Origin: a virus
Length of the DNA: 50,468 bases
IMG/VR virus record: IMGVR_UViG_3300025769_000183
Span: 1-50,468 of that record
Reading direction: 5' to 3' (one strand)
Made by a program: the position numbers and the translations under genes. Positions 35,487-41,906 of this stretch are shown in pieces. The notes under the pieces are model-generated. The model made no database searches and was not told the origin of the DNA. It was given only the letters and a program-made list of their open reading frames with translations. Numbering within the stretch: the stretch's first letter is position 1; every line of letters begins with the position of its first letter.

Positions 35487-36028
35487 AAGGCAGCCTCCGC
35501 TTTTTCTAACAACTCTACAATTTCCTCATCTTCTACGCTCAGACAGATTTCGTAGGTGCAGTTTCCTTTACCATCATCTTCAAGGATTGCGTACTGGACT
35601 GTGTAGATATCTTCGTACTCAAAGTCAACATGGCGTAGTCCAATGTAGTCATCCTCGCAGTAGTGGTACAAGTAGTACTTCTCGTTGAGTTTAATCTCCT
35701 CCCCGTAATCCATACTAGCAATCATCTTCATAGTGATTTTGCTGTAGGCGTCATCGTAGGTGTTCCCCTTGAGGGAAGCAGCCGCAGCTGCCTCCTCGAT
35801 TGTCAAGTGAGTGGGGGATTTTGTTTCTTCGGTCTGCAGAGATATTGCAAGTTTCGCTTCTTGCATCTTCATTAGAGTTTCGTTTGGGGACGCCATCTCT
35901 ACAAATCGCAGTGATTGAAATACTGACTTCAAATCTAACTGCTGAGCTAAATGCATTGCTGCGTTTAGATTTCCGCTCTCCATTAGAGAGACCAAGGCTT
36001 CTTGGATTTGTGGATTGATTCTTTTCAT
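35483..36028 (-). CDS. Hypothetical early protein
   Basis: 181 residues from the ATG at 36028, chosen because it carries the GCCTTATG context and lies 24 nt after a -7 promoter element. The N-terminal ~100 residues are helical, and the C-terminal part is acidic with many Tyr ('YYLYHYCEDDYIGLRHVDFE'), like small acidic phage inhibitors. The stop overlaps the next start (TTATGAG). No family is recognised. Confidence 0.65.
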   Translation of the reverse strand: MKRINPQIQEALVSLMESGNLNAAMHLAQQLDLKSVFQSLRFVEMASPNETLMKMQEAKLAISLQTEETKSPTHLTIEEAAAAASLKGNTYDDAYSKITMKMIASMDYGEEIKLNEKYYLYHYCEDDYIGLRHVDFEYEDIYTVQYAILEDDGKGNCTYEICLSVEDEEIVELLEKAEAAL

Positions 36029-36052
36029 AAGGCTTGTTTGTTTTACTGATAT

Positions 36053-36083
36053 CAAAGTTAATACAATCTTGGATAAGTTCCAA
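36053..36083 (-). promoter_or_regulatory. Early promoter (TTG-N20-TAACTTTG)
   Basis: On the minus strand, TTG at 36081-36083 and TAACTTTG at 36053-36060 are 20 nt apart, an exact match to the flavobacterial promoter form. It would drive the 35483-36028 gene and the recombination/replication genes downstream. Confidence 0.65.
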
Positions 36084-36085
36084 AT

Positions 36086-36340
36086 TTATTTTAGTCGGGC
36101 TTTGTTCACCTCGTGGATTATGTTCTCCAACTGGTAGACCTCTTCCATTATGATGTCACGCTTGTGCTCGAATTCTTGGGCTCTTTCCTTCCAGTAATCC
36201 GATTCCATCTCCTGCAATATTCCTCTGCATTCATTTAGTCCTGCCTTGATTCGGACAAGGCGTTGATTTACCCTAGCGAGTCTATCCTCCAGTGATGTCT
36301 TAACAATCAACATCTCGAATTCATTTAGTTGTAAGTTCAT
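36086..36340 (-). CDS. Coiled-coil hypothetical protein
   Basis: 84 residues from the ATG at 36340 with the GCCTTATG context; a longer frame to 36379 would overlap the upstream gene. Almost the whole protein is a charged coiled coil ('EMLIVKTSLEDRLARVNQRL', 'MEEVYQLENIIHEV'). It ends just before an early promoter. The function is unknown. Confidence 0.65.
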   Translation of the reverse strand: MNLQLNEFEMLIVKTSLEDRLARVNQRLVRIKAGLNECRGILQEMESDYWKERAQEFEHKRDIIMEEVYQLENIIHEVNKARLK

Positions 36341-36356
36341 AAGGCTATTGTTTTTA

Positions 36357-36953
36357 TTATTCATCATTCTTGTTTCCAATCAACTCGGCACGAGAGAAGT
36401 CTCTCACCAACTCTACCGGCACTTTGTACTGGTCACCAGTCTCTGCGTCAAAGTACACCTCGAAGTCCTCATTCATAGTGTCATCAAACACCAGTGTATC
36501 CTCGAGTTTTACCGCTTTCAATCGATCTTTTTCTTCCTGCTCCATTTGCTCGATTTCTGACTTGGTGAATACGTGGTCATCTTTGAGGTTTTTAAGTCCC
36601 TCAAGGGCACGACGGAAGTTTGTGAAGCTGGTTTCTCTTTTGCTCTTGATAATCTCAAAGACAACCTCGGTGAACCGGTCAAACGCAGGGGTGTAGTCAT
36701 CCCCAACTTCTGCGAGTTGGTACACCAAACCATTGGCTTCGTTTTGTAGTAATTCAAGTACCATAATGGCTGCTATGATTGCACCGCCCTCATCCGTTCC
36801 CCACATACTGGCTTGGCTGCTGCCCTTGTGCATCAGTGTGGCTTTCTTGTAGGCTCTTAAAGCCTCTTGCTTACGCACAAAGGCTTCTCCTCTCTGCATC
36901 TCTCTTTGTGCTAATTCTTGCACACGCTTTCTTGGTGAATTTAAAATACTCAT
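36357..36953 (-). CDS. Hypothetical early protein downstream of the radC-like gene
   Basis: 198 residues from the ATG at 36953 (GCCTTATG context). An upstream frame would run into the structured element at 36954-37069. The N-terminus is Arg/Lys-rich helical, then 'GSSQASMWGTDEGGAIIAAI', a helical middle and an acidic end ('TLVFDDTMNEDFEVYFDAE'). No family is recognised. It is preceded by the first copy of the covarying RNA-like element. Confidence 0.65.
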   Translation of the reverse strand: MSILNSPRKRVQELAQREMQRGEAFVRKQEALRAYKKATLMHKGSSQASMWGTDEGGAIIAAIMVLELLQNEANGLVYQLAEVGDDYTPAFDRFTEVVFEIIKSKRETSFTNFRRALEGLKNLKDDHVFTKSEIEQMEQEEKDRLKAVKLEDTLVFDDTMNEDFEVYFDAETGDQYKVPVELVRDFSRAELIGNKNDE

Positions 36954-36964
36954 AAGGCTAATTG

Positions 36965-37069
36965 CACCCGCAGGTGACTGACTTTGGTTAGTGCCCAGTC
37001 CTACCACGATGTAGGGTCGATGCCTTGAAGCATCCACCGGGCTGCGTTACACTAGGTCTTAGGCTAGTG
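36965..37069. ncRNA. Structured intergenic element, copy A
   Basis: Plus-strand positions: short hairpin CACC/GGTG (36965-36976); the conserved GACTTTGGTTA; P1 GCCC (36993-36996) with GGGC (37039-37042); P2 CCTAC (37000-37004)/GTAGG (37011-37015), loop CACGAT; P3 GATGC (37019-37023)/GCATC (37030-37034), loop CTTGAA; final stem CACTAG (37050-37055)/CTAGTG (37064-37069) around the radC-like stop codon. A second copy at 37720-37827 has different stems but the same loops. The relevant transcript is probably minus strand, but the stems form equally on either strand. Confidence 0.6.
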
Positions 37070-37706
37070 AGCGCTCTCCGTTATCGGCAAACGAGTACTT
37101 GGTTTTATCAGTCAAGATGATGTTGTCAAGCAACGAAATATCGAGAGTCTTGAGAGCATTATTTAGTTTTTCCGTTGAGCGCCGGTCGGCTTCGCTCGGG
37201 CGCTCGTTACCGCTTGGGTGGTTGTGGCCGATAATGACCGCTGTAGCACCCACAGCAAGGGCTTGTTTTACTATCATTCTATTATCCATTAACACCTGGG
37301 TGTAAGTGCCGATTGTCAACACGTCGGCGCACATAACCTTGTTGGCTTTGTTGAGGTACAAGGCCACCAGTTTTTGGCGTACCTGCATATCGTCACCAAC
37401 GATTTCTCGCAGCACTTTCTCAGCGTCAATGGACGAGCGAACTGCGAACTCTCTAGGATTCTTAGCAGGGATGAACTTAGTCTCTACCACCCCCAAAAAA
37501 TCCTGCTTCGATGGTTTCTTTTCTTCCAGTTCAGCGAGTATTTCTTTCGCTTCAAAATCATTGAGCACATCAACTACAATATCTTGTGCTTCAAACTCGG
37601 TCTCGTCGTTCGTATCCGTGCAGTCTTTGATGATACCGGCGGTCACCAGTTCGTCCACTATTCGGATTGCTTTGTCGGTTTGGTTGTTGTTGTCATTGAT
37701 ATTCAT
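37059..37706 (-). CDS. radC: RadC-like JAB-domain protein
   Basis: 215 residues. The C-terminal two-thirds is the RadC/JAB fold: 'LVALYLNKANKVM' (~113-125), 'AVIIGHNHPSGNERPSEAD' with HNHPSG at 161-166 and Asp 174 as metal ligands, then 'NIILTDKTKYSFADNG'. Residues 1-70 are an acidic, N-rich extension without the usual HhH domain. RadC-like proteins are frequent on mobile elements as polyvalent/antirestriction-associated factors; their reaction is unresolved. The gene lies between the two copies of the structured element and starts in the GCCTTATG context. Confidence 0.85.
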   Translation of the reverse strand: MNINDNNNQTDKAIRIVDELVTAGIIKDCTDTNDETEFEAQDIVVDVLNDFEAKEILAELEEKKPSKQDFLGVVETKFIPAKNPREFAVRSSIDAEKVLREIVGDDMQVRQKLVALYLNKANKVMCADVLTIGTYTQVLMDNRMIVKQALAVGATAVIIGHNHPSGNERPSEADRRSTEKLNNALKTLDISLLDNIILTDKTKYSFADNGERSLA

Positions 37707-37719
37707 AAGGCATTCAATG

Positions 37720-37827
37720 CACCCTCGGGTGACTAACTTTGGTTAAACTAGAGCCCTAGCCCGAGCACGACCTCGGCAGCGCCTTGAGCGCTCACTGGGC
37801 AGGACGCCCTAGGGTTATTCCCCTAGG
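37720..37827. ncRNA. Structured intergenic element, copy B
   Basis: Plus-strand positions: CACCC/GGGTG (37720-37731); TAACTTTGGTTA (37734-37745); P1 GCCC (37753-37756)/GGGC (37797-37800); P2 CCGAG (37761-37765)/CTCGG (37772-37776), loop CACGAC; P3 AGCGC (37778-37782)/GCGCT (37788-37792), loop CTTGA; final stem CCTAGGG (37808-37814)/CCCTAGG (37821-37827) whose loop holds the ardC stop codon. Compared with copy A, two pairs in P2 and three in P3 have changed on both sides while the loops are kept. Confidence 0.6.
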
Positions 37828-38732
37828 ATGTGCGCCACTGCTTTGCTGCTGCGTACCAGTGCGGTAACCACTGCAGTCTCTTTGGCCTCTTGAACCGCCT
37901 TAACCCATCCGTTGATGTAGGCTTGGCTGTTCTCTTCGTGAGTGTCCGGTAGACCGGCGTGTCCAGTCAGCATCATTGCACCGCTCTCAGCAACCAGTTC
38001 CTCAAAGGCGTAGTCGGCTCTGGTCTTGTTGAGCACATCAGTTGTAGCAACCTCTTTGCGGTTCAGTCTAGACTCGTGGCCAGTGCTGTGTACCAACTCG
38101 TGGAACAAGGTCTTGTAGTAGGCTGTAGCATCAACGAACTGGTCAATCACTGGGCAAACTACTAGGTCTCTAGAGGGCATGTAGTAGGCCTCGTCCGAGC
38201 CGCTCACCAAGTTGATTTTTGGTGCACCCTTGTAGCCTTTCACGATATCCTCAGCAGACTCTACTGGGTCGTTGGATTTGTCCAGTTCAGTAGCCACTCG
38301 CTTCGGTGTAGCCTCGTCCAGTTGAGCGATGTTGAACACCTTGTACTCTTTCAAGGCAAACACCTTGCGCAACTTATCAGCGTCAGCACCTGCGTCCAGT
38401 GCCGCTTGTACACTCTTGTAGAACTTGCCGTTCTCAATGTCCAGTATCGATACATTGAAGAAGTACACCGGCGTAGACTTGCTGCCCTTGGTCACACGCA
38501 ACCCTGCTTTCTTGGCTGCGTTGAATGTCAACCACTCGTTGTGCTCGTATCCACAAATGCGCATCTCGCTATTCAAGAAGAACACATTGAGACCAGTGTA
38601 AGCACGGCCAGTGATGTGGTTGATTGGGTTATTACCCAAGCCACCTTTCCAAGGCTTGAACCATTTCAACCCGTCTTTCTTAAGCCCCTCAAGGAGCGCC
38701 TCTTTTACCTTTTGTTGTACGTTCGATTTCAT
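37815..38732 (-). CDS. ardC: ArdC-like antirestriction protein with metallopeptidase domain
   Basis: 305 residues. The N-terminal ArdC/DUF1738 domain shows 'KWFKPW' (23-28), 'NPINHITGRAYTGLNVFFL' (35-53) and 'KGSKSTPVYFF' (~82-92). The C-terminal zincin-like domain has HELVHSTGH (211-219) and a downstream 'FEELVAE' (243-249) as third-ligand region. ArdC proteins bind single-stranded DNA and protect entering DNA from restriction; they are typical polyvalent proteins. It is the first gene of the minus-strand block, with a well-formed promoter (38758-38789), so it is probably expressed first. The stop codon is inside a stem of the structured element. Confidence 0.9.
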   Translation of the reverse strand: MKSNVQQKVKEALLEGLKKDGLKWFKPWKGGLGNNPINHITGRAYTGLNVFFLNSEMRICGYEHNEWLTFNAAKKAGLRVTKGSKSTPVYFFNVSILDIENGKFYKSVQAALDAGADADKLRKVFALKEYKVFNIAQLDEATPKRVATELDKSNDPVESAEDIVKGYKGAPKINLVSGSDEAYYMPSRDLVVCPVIDQFVDATAYYKTLFHELVHSTGHESRLNRKEVATTDVLNKTRADYAFEELVAESGAMMLTGHAGLPDTHEENSQAYINGWVKAVQEAKETAVVTALVRSSKAVAHILGE

Positions 38733-38757
38733 AAGACTAATGTTTGATTAACTGGTA

Positions 38758-38789
38758 CAAATCTATGCATAAGATTGGATACGAGTCAA
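38758..38789 (-). promoter_or_regulatory. Early promoter of the ardC block (TTG-N21-TAGATTTG)
   Basis: On the minus strand, TTG (38787-38789) and TAGATTTG (38758-38765) are 21 nt apart, matching the flavobacterial consensus. The 25-nt leader begins TACCAGTTAA like that of the moron and ends with GTCTTATG. Probably the main start of the early transcript. Confidence 0.7.
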
Positions 38790-39290
38790 GAGGCAAAGAG
38801 AGATTGAGTAATTATACTTAATGCGGCATATCAACCCGAATCCAAGCCTAGCGAGGGATAGAATACAATGTGGTAGTTTGTGTCCTAATGTGGAATTGAG
38901 TGGTAAGTACTAAAGGGGGGTGGGGGATTGTCAAAGGTAACTGGGGATCAGCATGCTTGCTCAGTAATTGCCTCAGTCTGTGCAGGTTAGCCGGGTTTAG
39001 TTCAAGTGCCGGTGGAGATACCGCTATGTAGTTGTCTGATTTCCAGATTGTTAGTAGGTAAAACGCTGGATGTTTTTGCGTTTCCGTTTTGGGTATCGAC
39101 GCCCTGGGTTTGCACAATCGATTTCCGTTTTCGTTCGCCGGCCACACGTATGACGTATAATCCCCACGATCTGAATGACTCAAAAATTTTTCGGGGTATT
39201 TTAACGGGCTGAAGTTGAAGTAAAGGTTTAAGTGCGTGGTGTATATTCGGTAATCAAAAAATGCCGCAGGGGGTTGATTTTATGAAATAA
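38790..39290. other. Mostly non-coding region, candidate origin/regulatory zone
   Basis: This stretch between the ardC promoter and the structured region at 39.3 kb has no convincing ATG-started gene. It holds a G-rich tract GGGGGGTGGGGG (38915-38926) and AT-rich flanks. The only long frame is the weak minus-strand ORF 38848-39183. Its place between divergent transcription blocks and near a DnaA-like gene makes it a candidate replication origin, but no DnaA boxes or iterons were recognised. Confidence 0.35.
38848..39183 (-). CDS. Doubtful ORF with TTG start
   Basis: 111 residues, with no ATG in the frame; the only early starts are TTG (39183) and a GTG. The middle ('FYLLTIWKSDNYIAVSPPAL', 'NLHRLRQLLSKH') looks protein-like, but the ends are Thr/Pro-rich low complexity. 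If real, it would be transcribed ahead of ardC. Kept at low confidence so the region is not left blank. Confidence 0.25.
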   Translation of the reverse strand: MSHSDRGDYTSYVWPANENGNRLCKPRASIPKTETQKHPAFYLLTIWKSDNYIAVSPPALELNPANLHRLRQLLSKHADPQLPLTIPHPPLVLTTQFHIRTQTTTLYSIPR

Positions 39291-39303
39291 AATGTGTAAC
39301 TTC
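39271..39303 (+). promoter_or_regulatory. Possible promoter upstream of the structured RNA region
   Basis: A TTG in GGTTGATTTT is followed about 20 nt later by TAACTTCG, one mismatch from TAnnTTTG. It would start transcripts at or inside the hairpin region 39300-39374. Confidence 0.35.
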
Positions 39304-39374
39304 GCACTAAGCTTGCGAGAGTAAATGACTCGGGGTTCTGACGACCCCGGTCTTTAACCGCTAAAAACCCGAGT
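39300..39374 (+). ncRNA. Candidate structured RNA
   Basis: Hairpin 1: CTTCGCA (39300-39306) with TGCGAG (39314-39319; one G-T pair). Hairpin 2: CGGGG (39331-39335)/CCCCG (39345-39349). An alternative long-range stem, ACTCGGG (39328-39334)/CCCGAGT (39368-39374), is mutually exclusive with hairpin 2, a layout typical of RNA switches or attenuators. It does not fit a tRNA. No known family was recognised. Confidence 0.35.
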
Positions 39375-39432
39375 TGCTAACTTAGGAGTGTAATAAGGGT
39401 GTGCTGTGTCTAATTATTAATGGGGGGAGATC

Positions 39433-39510
39433 ATGTGTGAATGTGACGAATACTGTATCTGTGAGTTCTACGATGATGTAGAGTCTGGGGATTTGATTTT
39501 GTTTGTTTAG
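39433..39510 (+). CDS. Tiny cysteine-rich ORF (25 aa)
   Basis: The ATG at 39433 gives a 25-residue peptide starting 'MCECDEYCICEFYDD', with four Cys in two C-x-C pairs, ending at TAG 39508-39510 right before a promoter. A GGGGGGAGA purine run precedes it. Its chance probability is not small for so short an ORF; the CxC pairs are the only support. Confidence 0.3.
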   Translation: MCECDEYCICEFYDDVESGDLILFV

Positions 39511-39518
39511 TATCTTTG
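39511..39518 (+). promoter_or_regulatory. -7 promoter element with overlapping inverted repeat
   Basis: TATCTTTG precedes the ATG at 39558 by 39 nt. CTTTG (39514-39518) of this box is repeated inverted as CAAAG (39530-39534) after 11 nt, so a dyad spans the predicted transcription start and could be an operator. Confidence 0.6.
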
Positions 39519-39557
39519 TGGTACTATTGCAAAGAAGACCGCTAAATACAGAGCGTG

Positions 39558-39950
39558 ATGCCGGATAAAAAGCCCATATCAATCCCAGACCACAATAAGA
39601 AGTATAAGTATATACCTCCTAGTCTTCGATCTAGAATGCCGGAGTATGTACACAATATGGGAGTAGCTCCGGAAACTACGGTAACTGCTAAAGCTCCTAT
39701 GTTTCCAGCTTCAGCGTACGACCGATATAGATATGATGTAGCCACTGGGGGATCTGGTGCTGTGCATGCTCTTAAACCAACCTACCCCGTTGTTGATGTA
39801 CTCGCCGGTAGAGGGGGGTTGAAAGCTGCGGAAAAAGGTTTTACCTTAATGAAGAGTAATCCTGGGTGGTTATCAAAAAATTCAAATAAAGTATTAAAAG
39901 CTATAATGCTACTTAATCAAGCGAAAGAAGTAAGAGATTTAGAAAAATGA
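39558..39950 (+). CDS. Hypothetical protein
   Basis: 130 residues from the ATG at 39558 (a GTG at 39555 precedes it). The first ~60 residues are basic and Pro-rich ('MPDKKPISIPDHNKKYKYIP'), the middle is Gly/Ala-rich, and the last ~40 are helical. No family is recognised. It overlaps the next gene by 4 bases (ATGA). These two genes form a plus-strand island between minus-strand blocks. Confidence 0.65.
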   Translation: MPDKKPISIPDHNKKYKYIPPSLRSRMPEYVHNMGVAPETTVTAKAPMFPASAYDRYRYDVATGGSGAVHALKPTYPVVDVLAGRGGLKAAEKGFTLMKSNPGWLSKNSNKVLKAIMLLNQAKEVRDLEK

Positions 39951-40372
39951 GAGTATCAAAAAAACCAGTAGACCCACCAAAGCCAGTACCTTCTGGAGAG
40001 GGAAAACGATTCACCTACAATGGTGCAGACGGCAAAACAACGACATGGGAAGGGGAAGAAGCAAACCGCTTAATAGCATTTGAATCATTCTTAAAAGAAA
40101 CCTACCCGGACCTCGATCTTTTTCAGCGAGAGGAACAAACCAAGAAGTTCATAGACAGCGGTGCTTGGCGCAGCGATGACGACATGCGAGCTTACCAGGT
40201 AGCTCCAGAGGTAGCAGACCAGAAAGCTTCTTCTATATCAGACATGTTTGGTGAGGAGTTTGGATCTTCTTTCGGTGGGGGTGACCCGTTTGAAGACGAT
40301 CCGGATATCCAGCGCATGAAGCAGGAAGCTGCTGCACGGGAGATGAAGAAGAAAAAACGCGGTAGACGCTAG
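39947..40372 (+). CDS. Hypothetical virion-type protein
   Basis: 141 residues: a basic start, 'GKRFTYNGADGKTTTWEGEE' (about 19-38), a helical acidic middle, 'GSSFGGGDPFEDDPD', and a highly basic tail ('EMKKKKRGRR'). Similar Gly/Asp loops plus a basic tail occur in tail- or internal-protein companions of marine phages. It converges on the winged-helix gene with a 4-base overlap. The function is unknown. Confidence 0.6.
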   Translation: MRVSKKPVDPPKPVPSGEGKRFTYNGADGKTTTWEGEEANRLIAFESFLKETYPDLDLFQREEQTKKFIDSGAWRSDDDMRAYQVAPEVADQKASSISDMFGEEFGSSFGGGDPFEDDPDIQRMKQEAAAREMKKKKRGRR

Positions 40373-40800
40373 ATAATACTATTGGGGCTTTCTAGCTTCC
40401 GGTAGAATCTTTGGACATTTAAACGTCCCTTCTGGGACAATGCATAACGGACTCGATAGTTGTACTTGTTTTCATGGAACATCTGATCGAGTTCTGTTTT
40501 TGGAGAGAGCTTGTCGAAGTGTTTGTACAAATACCCTCTTTTGAGTAGCGGGTATACAACACGGGGGGCTAGTTTCTTTCTAGACAACGACATCTCATCA
40601 GCTACCCAGTCCAGCGTAAAGAACTCCAGGTCGTATACAAAAAGCATAAATTCCATTTCGGCGCGCGCGATCTCGTACTTGTCCGTCATGATACGGAAAG
40701 CATCCTTTATGTATTTAGCATAGTTGTTGTTTATATACCGCTCTGGTTGTTTCGAGAACTCACGAAACATTTTCCCCTTACCTACTTGACTCTTTGGCAT
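40369..40800 (-). CDS. Winged-helix-like regulator
   Basis: 143 residues from the ATG at 40800, which overlaps the upstream stop (TGATG). The central part looks like a winged HTH: 'FFTLDWVADEMSLSRKKLAP' (helix-turn-helix), 'VYPLLKRGYLYKH' and a C-terminal 'YALSQKGRLNVQRFYRKL', as in MarR/replication-type phage proteins. Co-transcribed with the DnaA-like gene, it may regulate early/late switching or replication. Function inferred from form. Confidence 0.6.
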   Translation of the reverse strand: MPKSQVGKGKMFREFSKQPERYINNNYAKYIKDAFRIMTDKYEIARAEMEFMLFVYDLEFFTLDWVADEMSLSRKKLAPRVVYPLLKRGYLYKHFDKLSPKTELDQMFHENKYNYRVRYALSQKGRLNVQRFYRKLESPNSII

Positions 40801-41330
40801 CACGCAAGGTTTTTAAGTCTTGCATAAAGATCATGAAGCCTTTCGTTTCGCTTCGTCAATTCTATTACCTGCTTTTTTAAAGAAGTGTTCTCGGCAACCA
40901 TGTGCTCTAGCTTGCGCTTGTATTTCTTTTCGATAGCCACAAAATAGTTCTCGACATTTTTTTCCGAGAAATAGTATTTGCGGTTAAGTATCGCTCGGGT
41001 TTCATCACTACCAGCGATAATCATATCGTAAATCTTTTTACACATCAAGTCATATATCTCCGGGTAGTGGGGGTCGTAAAGCATGTTTGATTCATGGTTT
41101 CTCCTGCAATGTATAATCGTCGCGTGATTTTTATTCATTACGCCGCCAATAGCGGAGTAAGTCAGTCCAGTCTCATTTGTTAGTGCCACGGCAAAAGCTT
41201 GACGTATGCGAACATTCTGTCTCTCACGGTTTTCTTTTATGTCGTAATCCTTCTTTAGCTCTTCCCAAAGATGATGGGCTGCTAGGTGTTGCGAGTTGAT
41301 AACCGGTGGTATTGAAACAGATCCTTTCAT
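40800..41330 (-). CDS. DnaA domain IV-like protein with coiled coil
   Basis: 176 residues. Residues ~38-80 match the DnaA C-terminal DNA-binding domain: 'NVRIRQAFAVALTNETGLTY', 'SAIGGVMNKNHATIIHCRRN', equivalent to the DnaA signature 'G..R.H.TV.H'. There is no AAA+ domain. Residues ~125-176 form a coiled coil. It could bind DnaA-box-like sites to recruit or block initiation. It is divergently placed from the 41384 gene across a 53-nt gap. Confidence 0.75.
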   Translation of the reverse strand: MKGSVSIPPVINSQHLAAHHLWEELKKDYDIKENRERQNVRIRQAFAVALTNETGLTYSAIGGVMNKNHATIIHCRRNHESNMLYDPHYPEIYDLMCKKIYDMIIAGSDETRAILNRKYYFSEKNVENYFVAIEKKYKRKLEHMVAENTSLKKQVIELTKRNERLHDLYARLKNLA

Positions 41331-41350
41331 GAGCGCCTTGGTATTTGAAT

Positions 41351-41358
41351 TATATTTG
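41351..41358 (+). promoter_or_regulatory. -7 promoter element in the divergent gap
   Basis: TATATTTG lies 25 nt before the ATG at 41384, in the short gap shared with the divergent DnaA-like gene, so that protein could regulate this promoter. Confidence 0.6.
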
Positions 41359-41383
41359 TTAGAGCAACTAAATTAAAAATAAT

Positions 41384-41668
41384 ATGTCTACCGACCAAGA
41401 GTTTCTAGATACCATCGCAACTGTTCTTACGACCATTAAAGAAATGGCCCACGAGATAGGTGTAGATGATCGCCTGGTGCTCTCGTGCTTCGTAGGTTTG
41501 ATTGATCAAGATGAAGATGAAAACAAACTAAACGCAGTATACGACCACGTGTTTGACAGCGACGATGAGTTTGAGGAAATCATGGACTTTATGTTGCAGG
41601 CGTGGGAGCAGGACAAGAAAGATCCACCCGAAGGAACTGTTGATTGGTGGCTAGACAGACTTAATTAA
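41384..41668 (+). CDS. Small acidic hypothetical protein
   Basis: 94 residues, very acidic ('LIDQDEDENKLNAVYDHVFD', 'DSDDEFEEIMDF') with a Trp-rich C-terminus. First gene of the rightward operon leading to packaging genes. High acidity could mimic DNA, but no family is recognised. Confidence 0.65.
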   Translation: MSTDQEFLDTIATVLTTIKEMAHEIGVDDRLVLSCFVGLIDQDEDENKLNAVYDHVFDSDDEFEEIMDFMLQAWEQDKKDPPEGTVDWWLDRLN

Positions 41669-41669
41669 T

Positions 41670-41903
41670 ATGAATCTAATTAGAAAGATCGTCATTGGGC
41701 AAAATCCCAAGGACGCCATGGCTTATTACGTAGGTATGCGTGTGGGTCAGATGAAAGTAGACTCCATCGTTCTAGATGAAAAACATCTCGTAAAATACTC
41801 AATCAAAAGATATTTAGTATATTTGAAGGGGGAGGAAGGTTTAATGCTGTGGAAAACAGTAGAGAACGTCCCCTGCTTAATTGAATATGACTTAAATTTC
41901 TAG
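41670..41903 (+). CDS. Small hypothetical protein
   Basis: 77 residues starting 1 nt after the previous stop. It contains 'NPKDAMAYYVGMRVGQMKVD' and a basic/aromatic middle. No domain is recognised. It is followed 3 nt later by the GroES-like gene. Confidence 0.65.
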   Translation: MNLIRKIVIGQNPKDAMAYYVGMRVGQMKVDSIVLDEKHLVKYSIKRYLVYLKGEEGLMLWKTVENVPCLIEYDLNF

Positions 41904-41906
41904 CTT

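Noticed and set aside
36954-37827. Integron attC sites or hammerhead-type ribozyme
   Set aside because: Some bases resemble attC core sites but do not flank the element correctly, and no hammerhead core (CUGANGA...GAAA) is present.
39320-39380. tRNA or tmRNA
   Set aside because: The CGGGG-TTC...CCCCG arm recalls a T arm, but the loop has 9 nt and there is no matching acceptor, D or anticodon arm.
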